A stretch of DNA of 64,000 bases from positions 348,810,138 to 348,874,137 of the forward strand of contig NC_058521.1 of the NCBI RefSeq assembly GCF_904849725.1, given 5' to 3'. The position numbers and the translations under genes were made by a program. This document shows positions 24,145-35,422 of this stretch, in pieces. The notes beneath the pieces were generated by a model. It was given only the letters and a program-made list of their open reading frames with translations, was not told the origin of the DNA and did no database searches. The DNA comes from Hordeum vulgare subsp. vulgare. Taxonomy: Eukaryota; Streptophyta; Magnoliopsida; Poales; Poaceae. Every line of letters begins with the position of its first letter. Position 1 is the stretch's first letter.

Positions 24145-24201
24145 GGGTTGCGTGGGCCAGAAAGGGCCTTGAACCGCGGCTCTGTCGGTTACGAGCGTGT
24201 T

Positions 24202-24884
24202 TGTCAGATTTAGGGCTCCGAAAAACCCTAGGGATTCGAACTCGGGGGCGCGCGTAGAGAACACTCAACAGGTTCGGTTTCCTGGACTAGCTACATGTTG
24301 GACAAGGCTAGAACTCGCGCGACGATGAGGAGAAATCGGGACACGGTAGTTTACCCAGGTTCGGGCCGCTGCGAAGCGTAAAACCCTACTCCTGCTTTGG
24401 TGGATTGCCTCTCATGGAGGTTTATGAACGAGATTATACAATGCTTGCGAGCCTTTGGAGGCCAAGTGGCTCGGAGTGTTGCTCTAGCATTATAATGATC
24501 CAATCCCTCTCTCAGGTATCCTACCCTCTCTATTTATAGCGGAGGCCAGGGTCCTCTTCCCTTATTGTAGGCGGGAAGGAAACCCATAACAACCAGCTTC
24601 GGTGGGAGACAAGGGAACATGCTTCCCCTGTCAAAAGTGGCCTTCTCCTGCAAACTAAGTGTCCGCGCTGCTGGGAAAATCCCGCTGTGACATCTGTTCT
24701 ACTGACGGGCGGCAGCGGCTTGGTTGCACGGGAAGGGAAACCTTTGGAAGATGCCTTTGGGGACCACGTACGCTTTTGCCCTCTTTGCACCAAAGGGGGA
24801 CTGCACTGCTCTGCCATCTGCGGGTCGCATGTCCACCTTCTGTGTCATCCTTGACTCGTGAATCCAATCCTTGCCTCGGAATGT
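24202..24884 (-). repeat. Element C 3' LTR, distal segment
   Basis: Matches 63045-63720 of the solo LTR in element F. On the minus strand it ends CTGACA at 24202. An inverted TATA box (TATTTATA, 24531-24538) supports the minus orientation. With the segment at 34863-35039 the LTR totals about 860 bp, close to the 875 bp of the solo copy. The last five bases (24880-24884, AATGT) are the left copy of the element D target duplication. Confidence 0.8.
24880..24884. repeat. Target-site duplication of element D, left copy (AATGT)
   Basis: AATGT here and at 34858-34862 flank the whole three-LTR array exactly. Confidence 0.9.
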
Positions 24885-26542
24885 TGATACATCCCAAACG
24901 TATCTATAATTTATGCTTGTTCCATGATCTTTTGGGTGATATTGTTATATGTTTTGCTACACTTTTATATCATTTTACACATATTTGGACTAACCTACTA
25001 ACTCAGTGCACCCAGTGCCCGTTTCTGTGTGCCGATGTCTATTTTGTAGGGGCTTTTACCCAATTTTCCGAAGCCCGAAAAATTCCAGAAAAAATATATA
25101 AAAAATCAGTGAAACAGAAGCTTCCAGATCACCGAACATGGGCCAGAGGGGGGCCAGGGGCCTCCTAGGCGGCCTGCTGGTGCCACCAAGCCCTAGGCCA
25201 CGCCAGGAGGTCGCCTGGGTGGGTCCCACCTCCTCATGTGCCCTCCTTTGGCCTATATTTAGAGTCCCGAGAGGAAACCCTCGTAGACTTTCTAGAATCG
25301 TGAATTTCTCCATCGTTCTATCGCCGCAGCGCTTTCGAGATCGGGAGCGTCAGGAGACCTCTTCCCGGCACCCTGTCGGAGGGAGGATTAACCTGTGGGA
25401 GCTTCTCCACCGCCATGGATGCTTCTTGGACGTGTCGTGACTAGTCCTTCTTGGACCATGAGTCCACGGCCAGTAGCTATGTGATGACTTCTCTCCAATC
25501 GTGTGCTTCAATGGTTAGTCCTTGTGAGCCGCCCTACATGATCAAGGCATCTATGTAATTCTCTTGCTATTGATATGCTCGGTTTGTGGGCTCCGATGGA
25601 TTATGAGATTATGTTCGGATTGTTACGAGTTATATATTTGACTATCATTTTATATTATCTTCCTTAGTGATTCATGCATGTTCCCCGTTGCTATTTATTG
25701 CTTTGGCCAAGTAGTAGATTGTAAATCCATGAGGAAGTGTTATGCATGATTGTGGGTTCATGCCCCTCGATGTCTAGCTTGAGTGACAGAAACATGAGAC
25801 AAGGGGATGTGCTTGTTGCCACCAGGGAGAAAACAACGGTGCTTGTGACCACGGTTGCAAGGATTGTTTACCTTACGCATAGTTCGTTAATGCAGTTGTC
25901 CATTGCTTTGAGTTTGTACTTTGGGTGGGGCTCGCAACTTTATACCGGAGAGATGTTCTGGATAGATATCTCAAGGTGGGTGATTAGTAAGTAGATGCTG
26001 GTGAATAAACGGTCTACTTGTCTAGGCATACAACCCATTACTATTGAATCTCTAACTATCAAGTAGCATAATTAGCATTGCGGTGCGATCATAATTCTCT
26101 CAATTGCCCAACTGCGATTTGTTTACCCAAGCATAGTTGTTTATCGTCTTTTGGGAGAGAGACATCAGTAGTGAACATCATGTCACTCTGGTCCATATCA
26201 CCATCATTGTTTACACCTCCATCATTTACCACTTTCATTTACTTTTCTGTTGCAATCACTATTGCCTTCCTGCTTATGTTTTGATCCTTTGCAAACTACA
26301 AGGCCGGAGAGATTGACAACCTCTTTGTACTCGTTGGGAGCAAAGTTATTATTTGTGTGTGAAGGTCCACGTCTTCTGCTAGCGCCAGGGTGGAAGACAC
26401 CTACTTGTTGAGCCTAGGAGTCCTCCTGGTTCGATAAACCTTACAGTATCCATGTAAGGGAAATCTGCTGCTGACTACATCTCCACCTTCCACTTGGGGT
26501 ATCCAACGAGGGGTGAGAAGTATATCCATCAACTAGTCACCA
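24885..26542 (+). repeat. Element D LTR 1
   Basis: 1658 bp, the same length as LTR 2 (31639-33296). Starts TGATACATCCCAAACGTATC and ends AGTCACCA. The start has the inverted repeat GATACGT/ACGTATC with one arm changed at a CpG. No ORF of note. Confidence 0.9.
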
Positions 26543-26552
26543 AGCAAATTTC

Positions 26553-26570
26553 TGGCGCCATTGCCGGGGA
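26553..26570 (+). promoter_or_regulatory. Element D primer-binding site 1 (tRNA-Asp type)
   Basis: TGGCGCCATTGCCGGGGA, ten bases after LTR 1. It differs by one base (G to A) from the element E site. Confidence 0.8.
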
Positions 26571-26716
26571 CTCCAGTCTTCAAGATACGGGAGTTGCACA
26601 CTATCTTTTACCTTTGCTTTTTAGTCTCGTTAGTTTGCCTTTTAGTCTTTGCTTTAGAATCTTATACCGAAAACCACAAAAAAATAGTTGCTTTGTTCTT
26701 GCTTGTTGTCGCTGTC

Positions 26717-28761
26717 ATGGGTTCAACTGAAAGCACCAAGTTGTGTGACTTCACTACCCACAACAACAATGACTTATCGGCACTCATATTGCCGCTCCCG
26801 CCACTGGAGCCACATCCTATGAGATTAAACCTGCTTTACTGCACCTAGTTATGAAAGATCAATTCTCCGGTGCTGGAGATGATGCTGCCTTGCACTTGAA
26901 CAATTTTGTTGAGCTCTGTGATATGAAAAAATATAAAGTAGATGGTGATATTGTTAAACTTAAGTTTTTTCCTTTCTCCTTGAGAGGAGGAGCTAAAGTG
27001 TGGCTTCAATCTTTCCCTAGGAATAGCATAGATTCTTGGGATAAGTGCAAAGATTCTTTTATTGGGAAGTATTACTCACCTGCTAAGATTATCTAGTTGA
27101 GGAGTAACATTATGAATTTATGCAATTGGATAATGAATATTTTGCTCAAGCTTGGGAATGTATGAAATATCTTGTTAAGAATTTTCCCGACACATGGTTT
27201 GACTACTTGGATGGTTATCGAAACTTTCTTTGCAGGATTGAACTTTACCTCGCGGAATCTATTAGACTTGGCCGTGGGACGAACCTTTATGTCAGCTACA
27301 CTTGGTGCTGCCACAAAGCTACTGGATGAGATGATGACAAATTATTCGCAATGGCATACCGAGAGAGCTCCAACAGGTAGGAAGGTAAACTCTGTTGAGC
27401 AGATATCCTCCCTTAATGATAAGGTTGACATGATCTTGACTCTACTTACTAAGCAAGCTCCTATTGATCCTCATGATGTTCCTTTAAATTCTTAGGTTTC
27501 TCAAGAAAGAGAGCAAGTGGATGTTAATTTTATTTCATGGAACAACTTCAATAACATTCCTTATAGGAGTAATTTGGGTAGCAATCCTAGACTGTTCCCA
27601 TCCAACAACTATGGGAACAATAACAATTATCCTAGCACCAAAAACTCAACTTATGTATTAGAGAGCATGCTTAAGGATTTTATCACTTCTCAAAAATACT
27701 TCAACAAGAGTGTAGAAGAGAAACTAGAAAAATTAGATAGTCTCTCTTTGAAGGTGGACAACATAGCTCATGATGTATAGATGCTTGAAATTAGAACTTC
27801 ACCCCTTGAGCAGAGGAACACCACACCCATGAATGCTATCCAACTCCAAATTAATGAGAACATAAGAATGCTAGCCTAACTTAAAGATAGATGGGCTAGA
27901 GAAAAGGAATAGGAAGAGAGAATTAAAAGCCTTCCTACACACACTACCATTGCTACTATACAAGTTGTTGAGGATCTCAAAACTTTTAGCACCCATCGCA
28001 CTCCTGGTCCCAATGGGCTTATTAATGGTGATGCTAATACCTCAACTATAGGAAAAGAAGGTCCTTTGAATTTGGAGACTACCAAAAGAATGAGCTTAGA
28101 TGACATTGCTACCACTTCAATTAATGGTAGTAACCTTGATTTTGACAATTGTAGTCTCTCTGAAGTTATCACCTTTTTGCAAAGAATGGCTAAAGACCCC
28201 CATACTAGTACACTCAATATTGCCTTCACCGAGCATATTACCAGTTCTCTTATCAAAGCTAGGGAGGAGAAGCTCAAGCTAAAGAATTCTATTCCTAGGA
28301 AACTAGAAGATGGTTGGGATCCTATGGTCAAAATAAAATTTAATAATACCTCTTGCTTTCCTTTGTGTGATGTTGGAGCTAGTGCTTGTGTTATGCCCAA
28401 AAGAATGTATGATATGCTTGATTGGAAACCTTATGAATCATGTTATTTTGGTATTCATCTTGTTGATTCTTCCATAAGGAAGCCCTTTGGTAGAATTGAT
28501 GATGTTCTTAATATTTTCAATGATAATTATGTGCCCGTTGATTTTCTTATTATGAACATTGAATGTGGTCCTTCATGTCCAATTATTTTGGGACGTCCTT
28601 TTCTCTGCAACGTTCGTGCTATTATTGACATGAAGGAGAGAATTATTCAATTCCAATTTCCTCTTAAAAAGGGAATGGAACACTTACCTAGAAAGAAGAT
28701 TAAGTTACCTTATGAGTCCATTACTCGGGCAAGTTATTCTTTTGACATTGATAACACTTGA
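26717..28761 (+). pseudogene. gag-protease polyprotein (element D, first unit)
   Basis: Start ATG at 26717, then a 1-bp loss near 26780 (compared with 33471-33854) moves to the main frame used from 26851 to 28761. The gag core has FPFSLRGGAKVW and NSIDSWDKC (about 26965-27045). Asn-rich linker at 27590-27640. The aspartic protease holds LCDVGASACVMPK at about 28360-28400 and IILGRPFLCN at about 28590, the usual Athila-type D-x-G-A-S and ILGRPF motifs. Stops at 27094, 27494, 27778, 27877 and 27909 all stand where CAG or CAA would be expected; a compensating shift lies in 27117-27190. The frame ends at 28759 with no RT after it. Confidence 0.8.
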
Positions 28762-31624
28762 TCTTCTTGCATTATGCCTAGCTCAACGGCATTGAAGGAA
28801 GCGCTTGTTGGGTGGTAACCCAATTTGTTTTTACTTTCTATTTTAGTGGTCTTGATGCTTGTTACTACTGTAGCAGCATCATTGTATATTTATTTTTAAG
28901 CTTTGTGCCAAGTTATAGCCTCCGATTGCAAGAAAGTTCAAAAATTGTGACATGCTGTCGAGAAACAGATTCTGTCTGCTTGACGGAACAATTCGCCAAA
29001 AATCACCAGATCATATTTTTGATATGAATTTGTTTCACAGAATTATCTATATAATTTCCTTTCTGTCATATGTTTTGAGTTTTTTTATTTGAGTTGCAGA
29101 AGTGCCCCGAAAAAATTATTTACTACCTGTTATTCTGTTTTTACAGATTATGCCATGTTTTGCGTTTTCATTGTTTTGCAAATCCTAAGATTACATTTTA
29201 TTTGCATAAACCTTTTGGAACTCATAAGAAGCAGTATATTTTCATGAAAATGTTTATTTCCGGCAGGTAATGAATTATTTTATTAAGGGAACTAACCACT
29301 CTAATCAGCTTATGATGAGTTTCGTATGAAGGGAGTTTTGAAGTATGCGATGGGAAATGATCAAAGAAGATACAGGAGTGTCAAGCCCTCAAGCTTGGGG
29401 ATGCCCCCATGCACCCCAAGAAATATTCAAAGGACACTCAAGCGTCTAAGCTTGGGGATGCCCTCGTGCATCCCCTTCTCTATCGACAATCATCGGTTCG
29501 TCCATCTCCATTGTATATTTTTATCACTTCATATGATATGCGCTATGCTTGAAGCATTCCGTTGTTTGCTTTTTATTTTGTTTTAGTTTTTCTTTCTGTT
29601 CATAACAAGTTGAAACCGAGCCTACCTTGTTTGGGAGAGAGACACGCTCCATTCCACTCTAGAACACAACATAGGTTTTCATGCTTATCATTTTTGTGTG
29701 TTCTTCATCTTTTTGTAGCTACTGTCATGCTTAGCTCTTAGTTTTCATGCTTATCTTTTTAAGAGCTATTATTTAGGTTGCTTCTGGAACTTTCTTGAGT
29801 TATGATGCTTATCTTGTTTAGAGAGTTGGCGTGTTGCACTAAGTTGTGTGTCTTGCATGAGTAGGTAATTGAGGTTGCTATTTAAGTATAGTAGTAACTT
29901 GCAATAGTTTTGAGGTATTGATTTGAGTAATGTTTGGAATATTGGTGACAAGAGCTTGAGCCTATTAGTGATAGGTGTCGTATTTTGGGAAATCCGTGTG
30001 TTTTTCAAAAACTAAAAATTAGTTGAGAACTCTAGCTACTAAATTGATCGTTAACCTCTGGAGGGGTTGGAATATATAGAGTACCCTCACGTTACCATGA
30101 GTCGAGGATGTGCAAGGATAACCAAACCCCCAAACACTAATGCTCTGGGTACTTGTCTCTTTGTGAATTTCCTAACTAGATAGATAGTTACTGATAATAA
30201 GTGTATGAGTTCTTCGGACTAATGTGAGTAATCGATTGTTGGCACTTCCACCATCCATATCTTGCTAGCCTCTTCTGTACTGTGCATTTCCCTTTCTCAC
30301 ATTGAGAGTTGGTGCAAACTCCACCAGTGCATCCAAACCCATGACATGATACGCTCTGTCATACATAAGCCTCATTATATCTTTCCTCAAAACAGCCACC
30401 ATACCTACCTATTAAGGCATTTCCATAGCCTTTCCGAGATACATTGCCATGCCACATTCACCATCTCATGACTTGATCTTCATGTCATACATGATTTTGC
30501 TTGATCATAGAGTCGCATGATAGTTGCGCCTTGCCCTTATTACTGTTACAAGACGCGCTAGTATTATTGCATATCCTGCTACACTGGCACATGCATACAT
30601 TTGCATACATCATGATAGTTTTCACTTGTCTTTATGTTGAGTACTTCTTATAAAGTGTGATGATTTTTATTTTTATTCATGTAAAACATAGAGTGTCGCC
30701 CTTAAGTGAGGAAAAGATCCCAAAGAGGACAAAACAAAAGATCCCAAAGAGGACAAATGAGAGATAAAAAGAAAGAGCCAAAGAGGCCACACAAAAAATA
30801 AAAAGAAGAAATAAAAAGAGAGAAGGGGGCAACACTACTATTCCTTTTTAAAGATCCACACTCGTACTCCATTGCTATATTGGTAATACATAGAGATTAT
30901 CATTCATGCATAACTATGTGGGGACCCTTACAATATAGAATTTGGTTTGCATATTCCAATGACGAGCCTCCTCAAATGAGCTCTAGGTCTTCATAAGCAA
31001 ACAAGTTGGATGCACCCCCACTAGTTCCATTAGAGAGATTATCTTAGCTCATATGTGCATCCGTTACATGGCAATCCCTACTCCTCACATCATATCTATC
31101 ATTTGGCTTTCTCTCGCCTATGGTTGTCCTCATTGATGTGAGCTTTTCACACCTTTTTTGTCTTCCTTCCCCATCATTATTCTATTTGCCATCTAAGAGC
31201 CAACATATCTAGATTACGCTCATCCATTGCATGAGTGCTCAAAGTCGAAAGGGAGAGGATCATTTTGACTTATGCCTGACTAGTGGTCTGGGGATGAGTC
31301 AAAATAAGATTCCGAAGGAGACTAAGTGTGAGGTTTAGTAGATTGAGTTCTCAATTAAAAAATATTGTATGATCTCAACCCATCTCCCACTTCTTGCACG
31401 CAAACACCATTTGGAGACATTCGAGTCACGGATAGCGAGAGCGCTTGCACCTTTATGTCCTTACTTTGCTAAACTCAATAACAGATATAGAGTCTTGTTT
31501 GTTATTGTCTTGACTTGAATTGCATATCTTACTTCCTTTACTTTGATGTTATTATATGTGTGTTAGCATCTCACCATAGAAATTATTGCGTTAACATTTA
31601 TCTACTCGAGGACGAGCAGAAATT
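28762..31624 (+). other. Element D non-coding interior
   Basis: About 2.9 kb without a supported ORF. It contains two internal polypurine-like motifs (29391-29405 and 29448-29462, each AAGCTTGGGGATGCC within short inverted repeats) and a purine-rich tract at 30706-30830, with repeated CAAAGAGGAC, related to the tract at 5335-5455 in element B. The stretch at 30960-31080 also resembles 5100-5190 inverted. These shared blocks suggest a common 3' region. I see nothing else. Confidence 0.65.
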
Positions 31625-31638
31625 AAGCTTGGGGATGT
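31625..31638 (+). promoter_or_regulatory. Element D polypurine tract (AAGCTTGGGGATGT)
   Basis: Directly before LTR 2. Same core as the tract of element B and the two internal copies upstream. Confidence 0.8.
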
Positions 31639-33296
31639 TGATACGTCCCAAACATATCTATAATTTCTCCTTGTTCCATGATCTTTTGGGTGACATTGTT
31701 ATATGTTTTGCTACACTTTTATATCATTTTACACATATTTAGACTAACCTACTAACTCAGTGCACCCAGTGCCAGTTTCTGTCAGCTGATGTCTATTTTG
31801 CAGGGGCTTTTACCCAATTTTCCGACGCCCGAAAAATTCCAGGAAAAATATATAAAAAATTAGCGAAACAGAAGCTTATGGATCACCGAAGATGGGCCAC
31901 AGGGGGGCGAGTGGCCTCCCAGGCGGCCTACTGGCACGGCCAGGCCCTACCCCGCGCCAGGAGGTCGCCTGGGTGGGTCCCACCTCTTTCGGTGCCCTTC
32001 TTTGGCCTATATTTAGAGTCTTGAGAGGAAACCCTCGCACACTTTCTGGAATCGCGAATTTCTCCATCGTTCTGCCCACGCAGCGCTTTCGAGATCGGGA
32101 GCGTCAGGACACCTCTTCCCAGTACCCCGTCGGAGGGAGGATTAACCTCTGAGAGCTTCTCCACCACCATGGATGCTTCCCTAATGTGCCGTGAGTAGTC
32201 CTCCTTGGACCATGAGTCCATGACCAGTAGCTATGTGATGTCTTCTCTCCAATCTTGTGCCTCAATGGTTAGTCCTTGTGAGCTGCCCTACATGATCAAG
32301 GCATCTATGTAATTCTCTTGCTATTGATATGCTTTGTTTGTTGGCATCCGATGGATTATGACATTATGTTCAGATTGTTATGAGCTACATATTTGATTAT
32401 CCTTTTATATTATGTTACTTGGTGATTCATGCATGTTCTCCGTTGCTATGTATAGCTTTGGCAAGTAGTAGATTGTAACTCCAAGAGGGAGCATTATGCA
32501 TGATTGTTGGTGCATGCCCCTCGATGTCTAGCTTGAATGACAGAAACATGAGACTAGGGGATGTGCTTGTTGCCACCAGGGAGAAAACAACGATGCTTGT
32601 GACCACAGTTGCAAGGATTGTTTACCTTACGCATAGTTTGTTAATGCAGTTCTCCGTTGCTTCGAGTTTACACTTTGGTTGGGGCTCACAACTTAATACC
32701 AGAGAAATGTTCTGGATAGATATCTCAAGGTGGATTATTAGTAAGTAGATGCTGATGAATAAACGGTCTACTTGTCTTGGCATACTACCCATTACTATTG
32801 AGTCTCTAACTATCAAGTGGCATAATTAGCATTGCGGTGCGATCATAATTCTCTCAATTGCCCAAATGTGATTTCTTTACCCAAGCATAGTTGTTTATCG
32901 TCTTTTGGGAGAGAGACATCACTAGTGAACATCACGTGACTCCGGTCCATATCACCATCATTGTTTACACCTCCATCATTTACCGCTTTCATTTACTTTT
33001 CCGTTGCAATCACTATGACCTTCCTGCTTGTGTTTTGATCCTTTGGAAACTCCAAGGACGTAGAGATTGACAACCTCTCTTTACTCGTTGGGAGTAAAGT
33101 TATTTTTTGTGTGTGCAGGTCCACGTCCTCTGCTAGCGCCAGGGTGGAAGACACCTACTTGTTGAGCCTAGGAGTCCTCTTGGTTCGATAAACCTTAAAG
33201 TCTCCATGTAAGGGAAATCTGCTACTGACTACATCTCCACCTTCAACTTGGGGTATCCAACAAGGGGCGAGAAGTATATCCATCAACTCGTCATCA
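31639..33296 (+). repeat. Element D LTR 2 (middle)
   Basis: 1658 bp, starting TGATACGTCCCAAACATATC and ending CGTCATCA. It acts as the 3' LTR of the first unit and the 5' LTR of the second. The opposite arm of its terminal inverted repeat is changed compared with LTR 1. Confidence 0.9.
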
Positions 33297-33306
33297 AGAA
33301 AATTTC

Positions 33307-33324
33307 TGGCGCCGTTGTCGGGGA
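33307..33324 (+). promoter_or_regulatory. Element D primer-binding site 2 (tRNA-Asp type)
   Basis: TGGCGCCGTTGTCGGGGA, ten bases after LTR 2; one base (C to T) away from the element E site. Its presence shows a second 5' end inside the array. Confidence 0.8.
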
Positions 33325-33470
33325 CTCCAGTCTTCAAGATAGGGGAGTTGCACACTATCTGTTACCTTTGCTTTTTAGTCTCGTTAGTTCGTCTTTTAGT
33401 GCTTGCTTTAGAGTCTTATGCCAAAAACCACAAAAAAGTAGTTGCTTTGTTCTTTCTTGTTGCCGCTGCC

Positions 33471-34423
33471 ATGGGTTCCACTGAAAATACGAGGTTGTGT
33501 GACTTTACTAGCCACAACACCAATGACTTTATCTGCACTCCTATTGCTGCTCCCGCCACTGTAACCACGTCCTATGAGATTAAACCTTCTTTATTGAACC
33601 TAGTTATGAAAGATCAATTTTTTGGTGCTGGAGATGATGCTGCCTTGCACTTGAACAATTTTGTTGAGCTCTGTGATTTGAAAAAATATAAAGAAGAAGA
33701 TGGTCATATTGTTAAACTTCAGTTTTTTCCTTTCTCCTTGAGAGGAGGAGCTAAAGTGTGGCTTCAATCTTTCCCTAGGAATAGCATAGATTCTTGGGAT
33801 AAGTGCAAAGATGCTTTTATTGGGAAGTATTACCCGCCTGCTAAGATTATCTAGTTGAGGGGTAACATTATGAATTTATGCAATTGGATAATGAACATGT
33901 TGCTCATGCTTGGGAACGTATGAAATCTCTTGTTAAGAATTTAACTACACATGGTTTGCCTACTTGGATGGTTATCCAAACTTTCTATGCAGGATTGAAC
34001 TTACCTCGTGGAATCTGTTAGACTCGGCCACGGGAGGAACCTTTATGTCAGCTACACTTGATGCTGCCACAAAGCTATTGGATGAGATGATGACAAATTA
34101 TTCTCAATGGCACACCGAGAGAGCTCCAACAGGTAGGAAGGTAAACTCCGTTGAGGAGATCTCCTCCCTTAATGATAAGGTTGACATGATCATGACTCTA
34201 CTTACTAAGTAGGATCCTATTGATCCTCATGATGTTCCTTTAAATTCTTAGGTTGCTCAAGAAGGAGAGCAAATGGATGTCAATTTGATTTCTAGGAGCA
34301 ACTTCAATAACAATGCTTATAGGAGTAATTTTGGTAGCAATCCTAGACCGTTCCGATCCAACAACTATGGGAACAATAACAATTATCCTAGCACCAAAAA
34401 CTCCACTTATAAATTAGAGAGCA
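33471..34423 (+). pseudogene. gag fragment (element D, second unit)
   Basis: ATG at 33471 opens a frame to 33854 that keeps the gag core (FPFSLRGGAKVW, about 33730) and lacks the early frameshift of the first unit. A TAG at 33852 (CAG expected) ends it; later gag sequence follows in broken frames to 34423. There it stops inside the region equal to 27660 of the first unit and joins LTR sequence. Protease and the rest of the interior are deleted. The fusion ORF starting at 33315 merely reads through the primer site. Confidence 0.75.
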
Positions 34424-34857
34424 CCAACTGTGATTTGTTTACCCAAGCATAGTTTTTATCGTCTTTTGGGAGAGTGACATCACTAGTGAACGTCATGTGA
34501 CTCCGGTCCATATCACCATCATTGTTTACACCTCCATCATTTACTGCTTTCATTTACTATTCCGTTGCAATCACTATTTCCTTCTTGCTTGTGTTTGGAT
34601 CCTTTGCAAACTACAAGGCCGGAGAGATTGACAACATCTCTCTACAAGTTGGGAGCAAAGTTATTTGTTGTCCGTGGAGGTCCACGTCTTCTGCTAGCGC
34701 CAGGGTGGAAGACACCTACTTGTTGAGCCTAGGAGTCCTACTGGTTCGGTAGACCTTACAGTCTTCGTGAAAGGGAAATCTATTGCTGACGACATCTCCA
34801 CCTTCCACTTGGGGTATCCAACGAGGGGCGAGAAGTATATCCATCAACTCATCATCA
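34424..34857 (+). repeat. Element D LTR 3 (last 434 bp only)
   Basis: Matches the last part of LTRs 1 and 2 (from about 26110 and 32865) and ends TCATCATCA at 34857 before the AATGT duplication. The join to gag at 34423/34424 shares only one to three bases, which suggests deletion by illegitimate recombination. Confidence 0.85.
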
Positions 34858-34862
34858 AATGT
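34858..34862. repeat. Target-site duplication of element D, right copy (AATGT)
   Basis: Exact match to 24880-24884. Host LTR sequence of element C resumes immediately. Confidence 0.9.
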
Positions 34863-35039
34863 TCACCGCTCCGGAGGGGCCGTCAGGAGGCCCCTGCGGG
34901 TCTTGATTCCATTCGTCCTCATGAGGCCTTGCCCCTCAAAAGAGCCTTGCCATGTCAGCTAGTGCTTCATCAATTGAGTGGGCTAGCCCTAGGCCATAGA
35001 CAAGCAAGTCTGGGTACCCCCGTTGCTAGAATGCCGACA
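34863..35039 (-). repeat. Element C 3' LTR, proximal segment
   Basis: Continues the LTR left at 24884; matches 63735-63919 of the solo copy. On the minus strand the LTR starts TGTCGGCATTC at 35039. Confidence 0.8.
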
Positions 35040-35053
35040 ATAGCCCCCGGGCC
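35040..35053 (-). promoter_or_regulatory. Element C polypurine tract (GGCCCGGGGGCTAT)
   Basis: On the minus strand GGCCCGGGGGCTAT abuts the LTR start. It fixes the LTR at 24202-35039 as the 3' LTR of the minus-strand element. It is mixed rather than pure purine, as in other Tat-type elements. Confidence 0.6.
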
Positions 35054-35341
35054 AAAGGCGCGCTCGGGTTGGCTTCCTGACGAAGCCTTGGAGGCAGCCT
35101 GAAGCGTCATGGGTCCTAAATTATTGCGGCTAGGCTTCACACGTCACGTGCAGCACGACACCATTCCAGTTCCCGAAGCGCCCGGAGACGTGCCTGGTCA
35201 AATTGATGTGATGCATGGATATTGCACTGGCCATCATTGCTCTCTAGGGGTGGCGCATGTACACTCGCCACGCGGTTGCGTCACCTCATGGGTTGTGTGG
35301 GCCCAGGAACATGAAGGGATGCCCGCCTTCTCTGGGCTACC

Positions 35342-35348
35342 TATTTAA
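35342..35348 (+). promoter_or_regulatory. Possible TATA-like box of the antisense ORF (TATTTAA)
   Basis: TATTTAA lies 75 bases before the ATG at 35423, followed by a pyrimidine-rich leader with CTTC and CACC runs, as in plant promoters. It is on the strand opposite to the element's own transcript. Support is positional only. Confidence 0.35.
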
Positions 35349-35422
35349 CCCGGCAAGGGCGATAAGGCTTGCATCGCCTCAGTCTTCTTCGCCTTCCACC
35401 TTCATCCCTCCACTCTCACAGC

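Larger units (their letters stand above)
22298..24201 (-). mobile_element. Remnant of a Tat-type gypsy element (3' region)
   Basis: The order of blocks, GC-rich tandem repeats (22299-23035) followed by two units carrying GTATACAGCC (about 23270 and 23465), parallels 36549-37090 and 37500-37800 of element C in the same orientation. I therefore read it as the 3' interior of a related element. Part of an RT (24041-24144) adjoins element C at 24202, so most of pol is missing. The intervening 23660-24040 has no ORF I recognise. The element is truncated on both sides: by the end of element A on the left and by insertion of element C on the right. Confidence 0.55.
24885..34857 (+). mobile_element. 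Element D: non-autonomous Athila-like element with three LTRs
   Basis: Order: LTR (24885-26542), primer site, gag-protease, non-coding interior, polypurine tract, second LTR (31639-33296), second primer site, truncated second gag, third LTR fragment (34424-34857). The exact AATGT duplication at both outer ends shows the array occupies one insertion site. No RT, RNase H or integrase is found between 28762 and 31638 or in the second unit, so the family is gag-protease only and depends on a helper. The third LTR joins the second gag at 34423 by an internal deletion. Similar in size and composition to the Triticeae Sabrina/WHAM group, but I cannot assign the name. Confidence 0.85.

Noticed and set aside
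27876..28400. 174-codon ORF on the minus strand
   Set aside because: Antisense of the protease region of element D, whose sense frame carries clear protease motifs.
33315..33470. Upstream extension of the gag ORF in element D, second unit
   Set aside because: Reads from the primer-binding site; the ATG at 33471 matches the gag start of the first unit at 26717.
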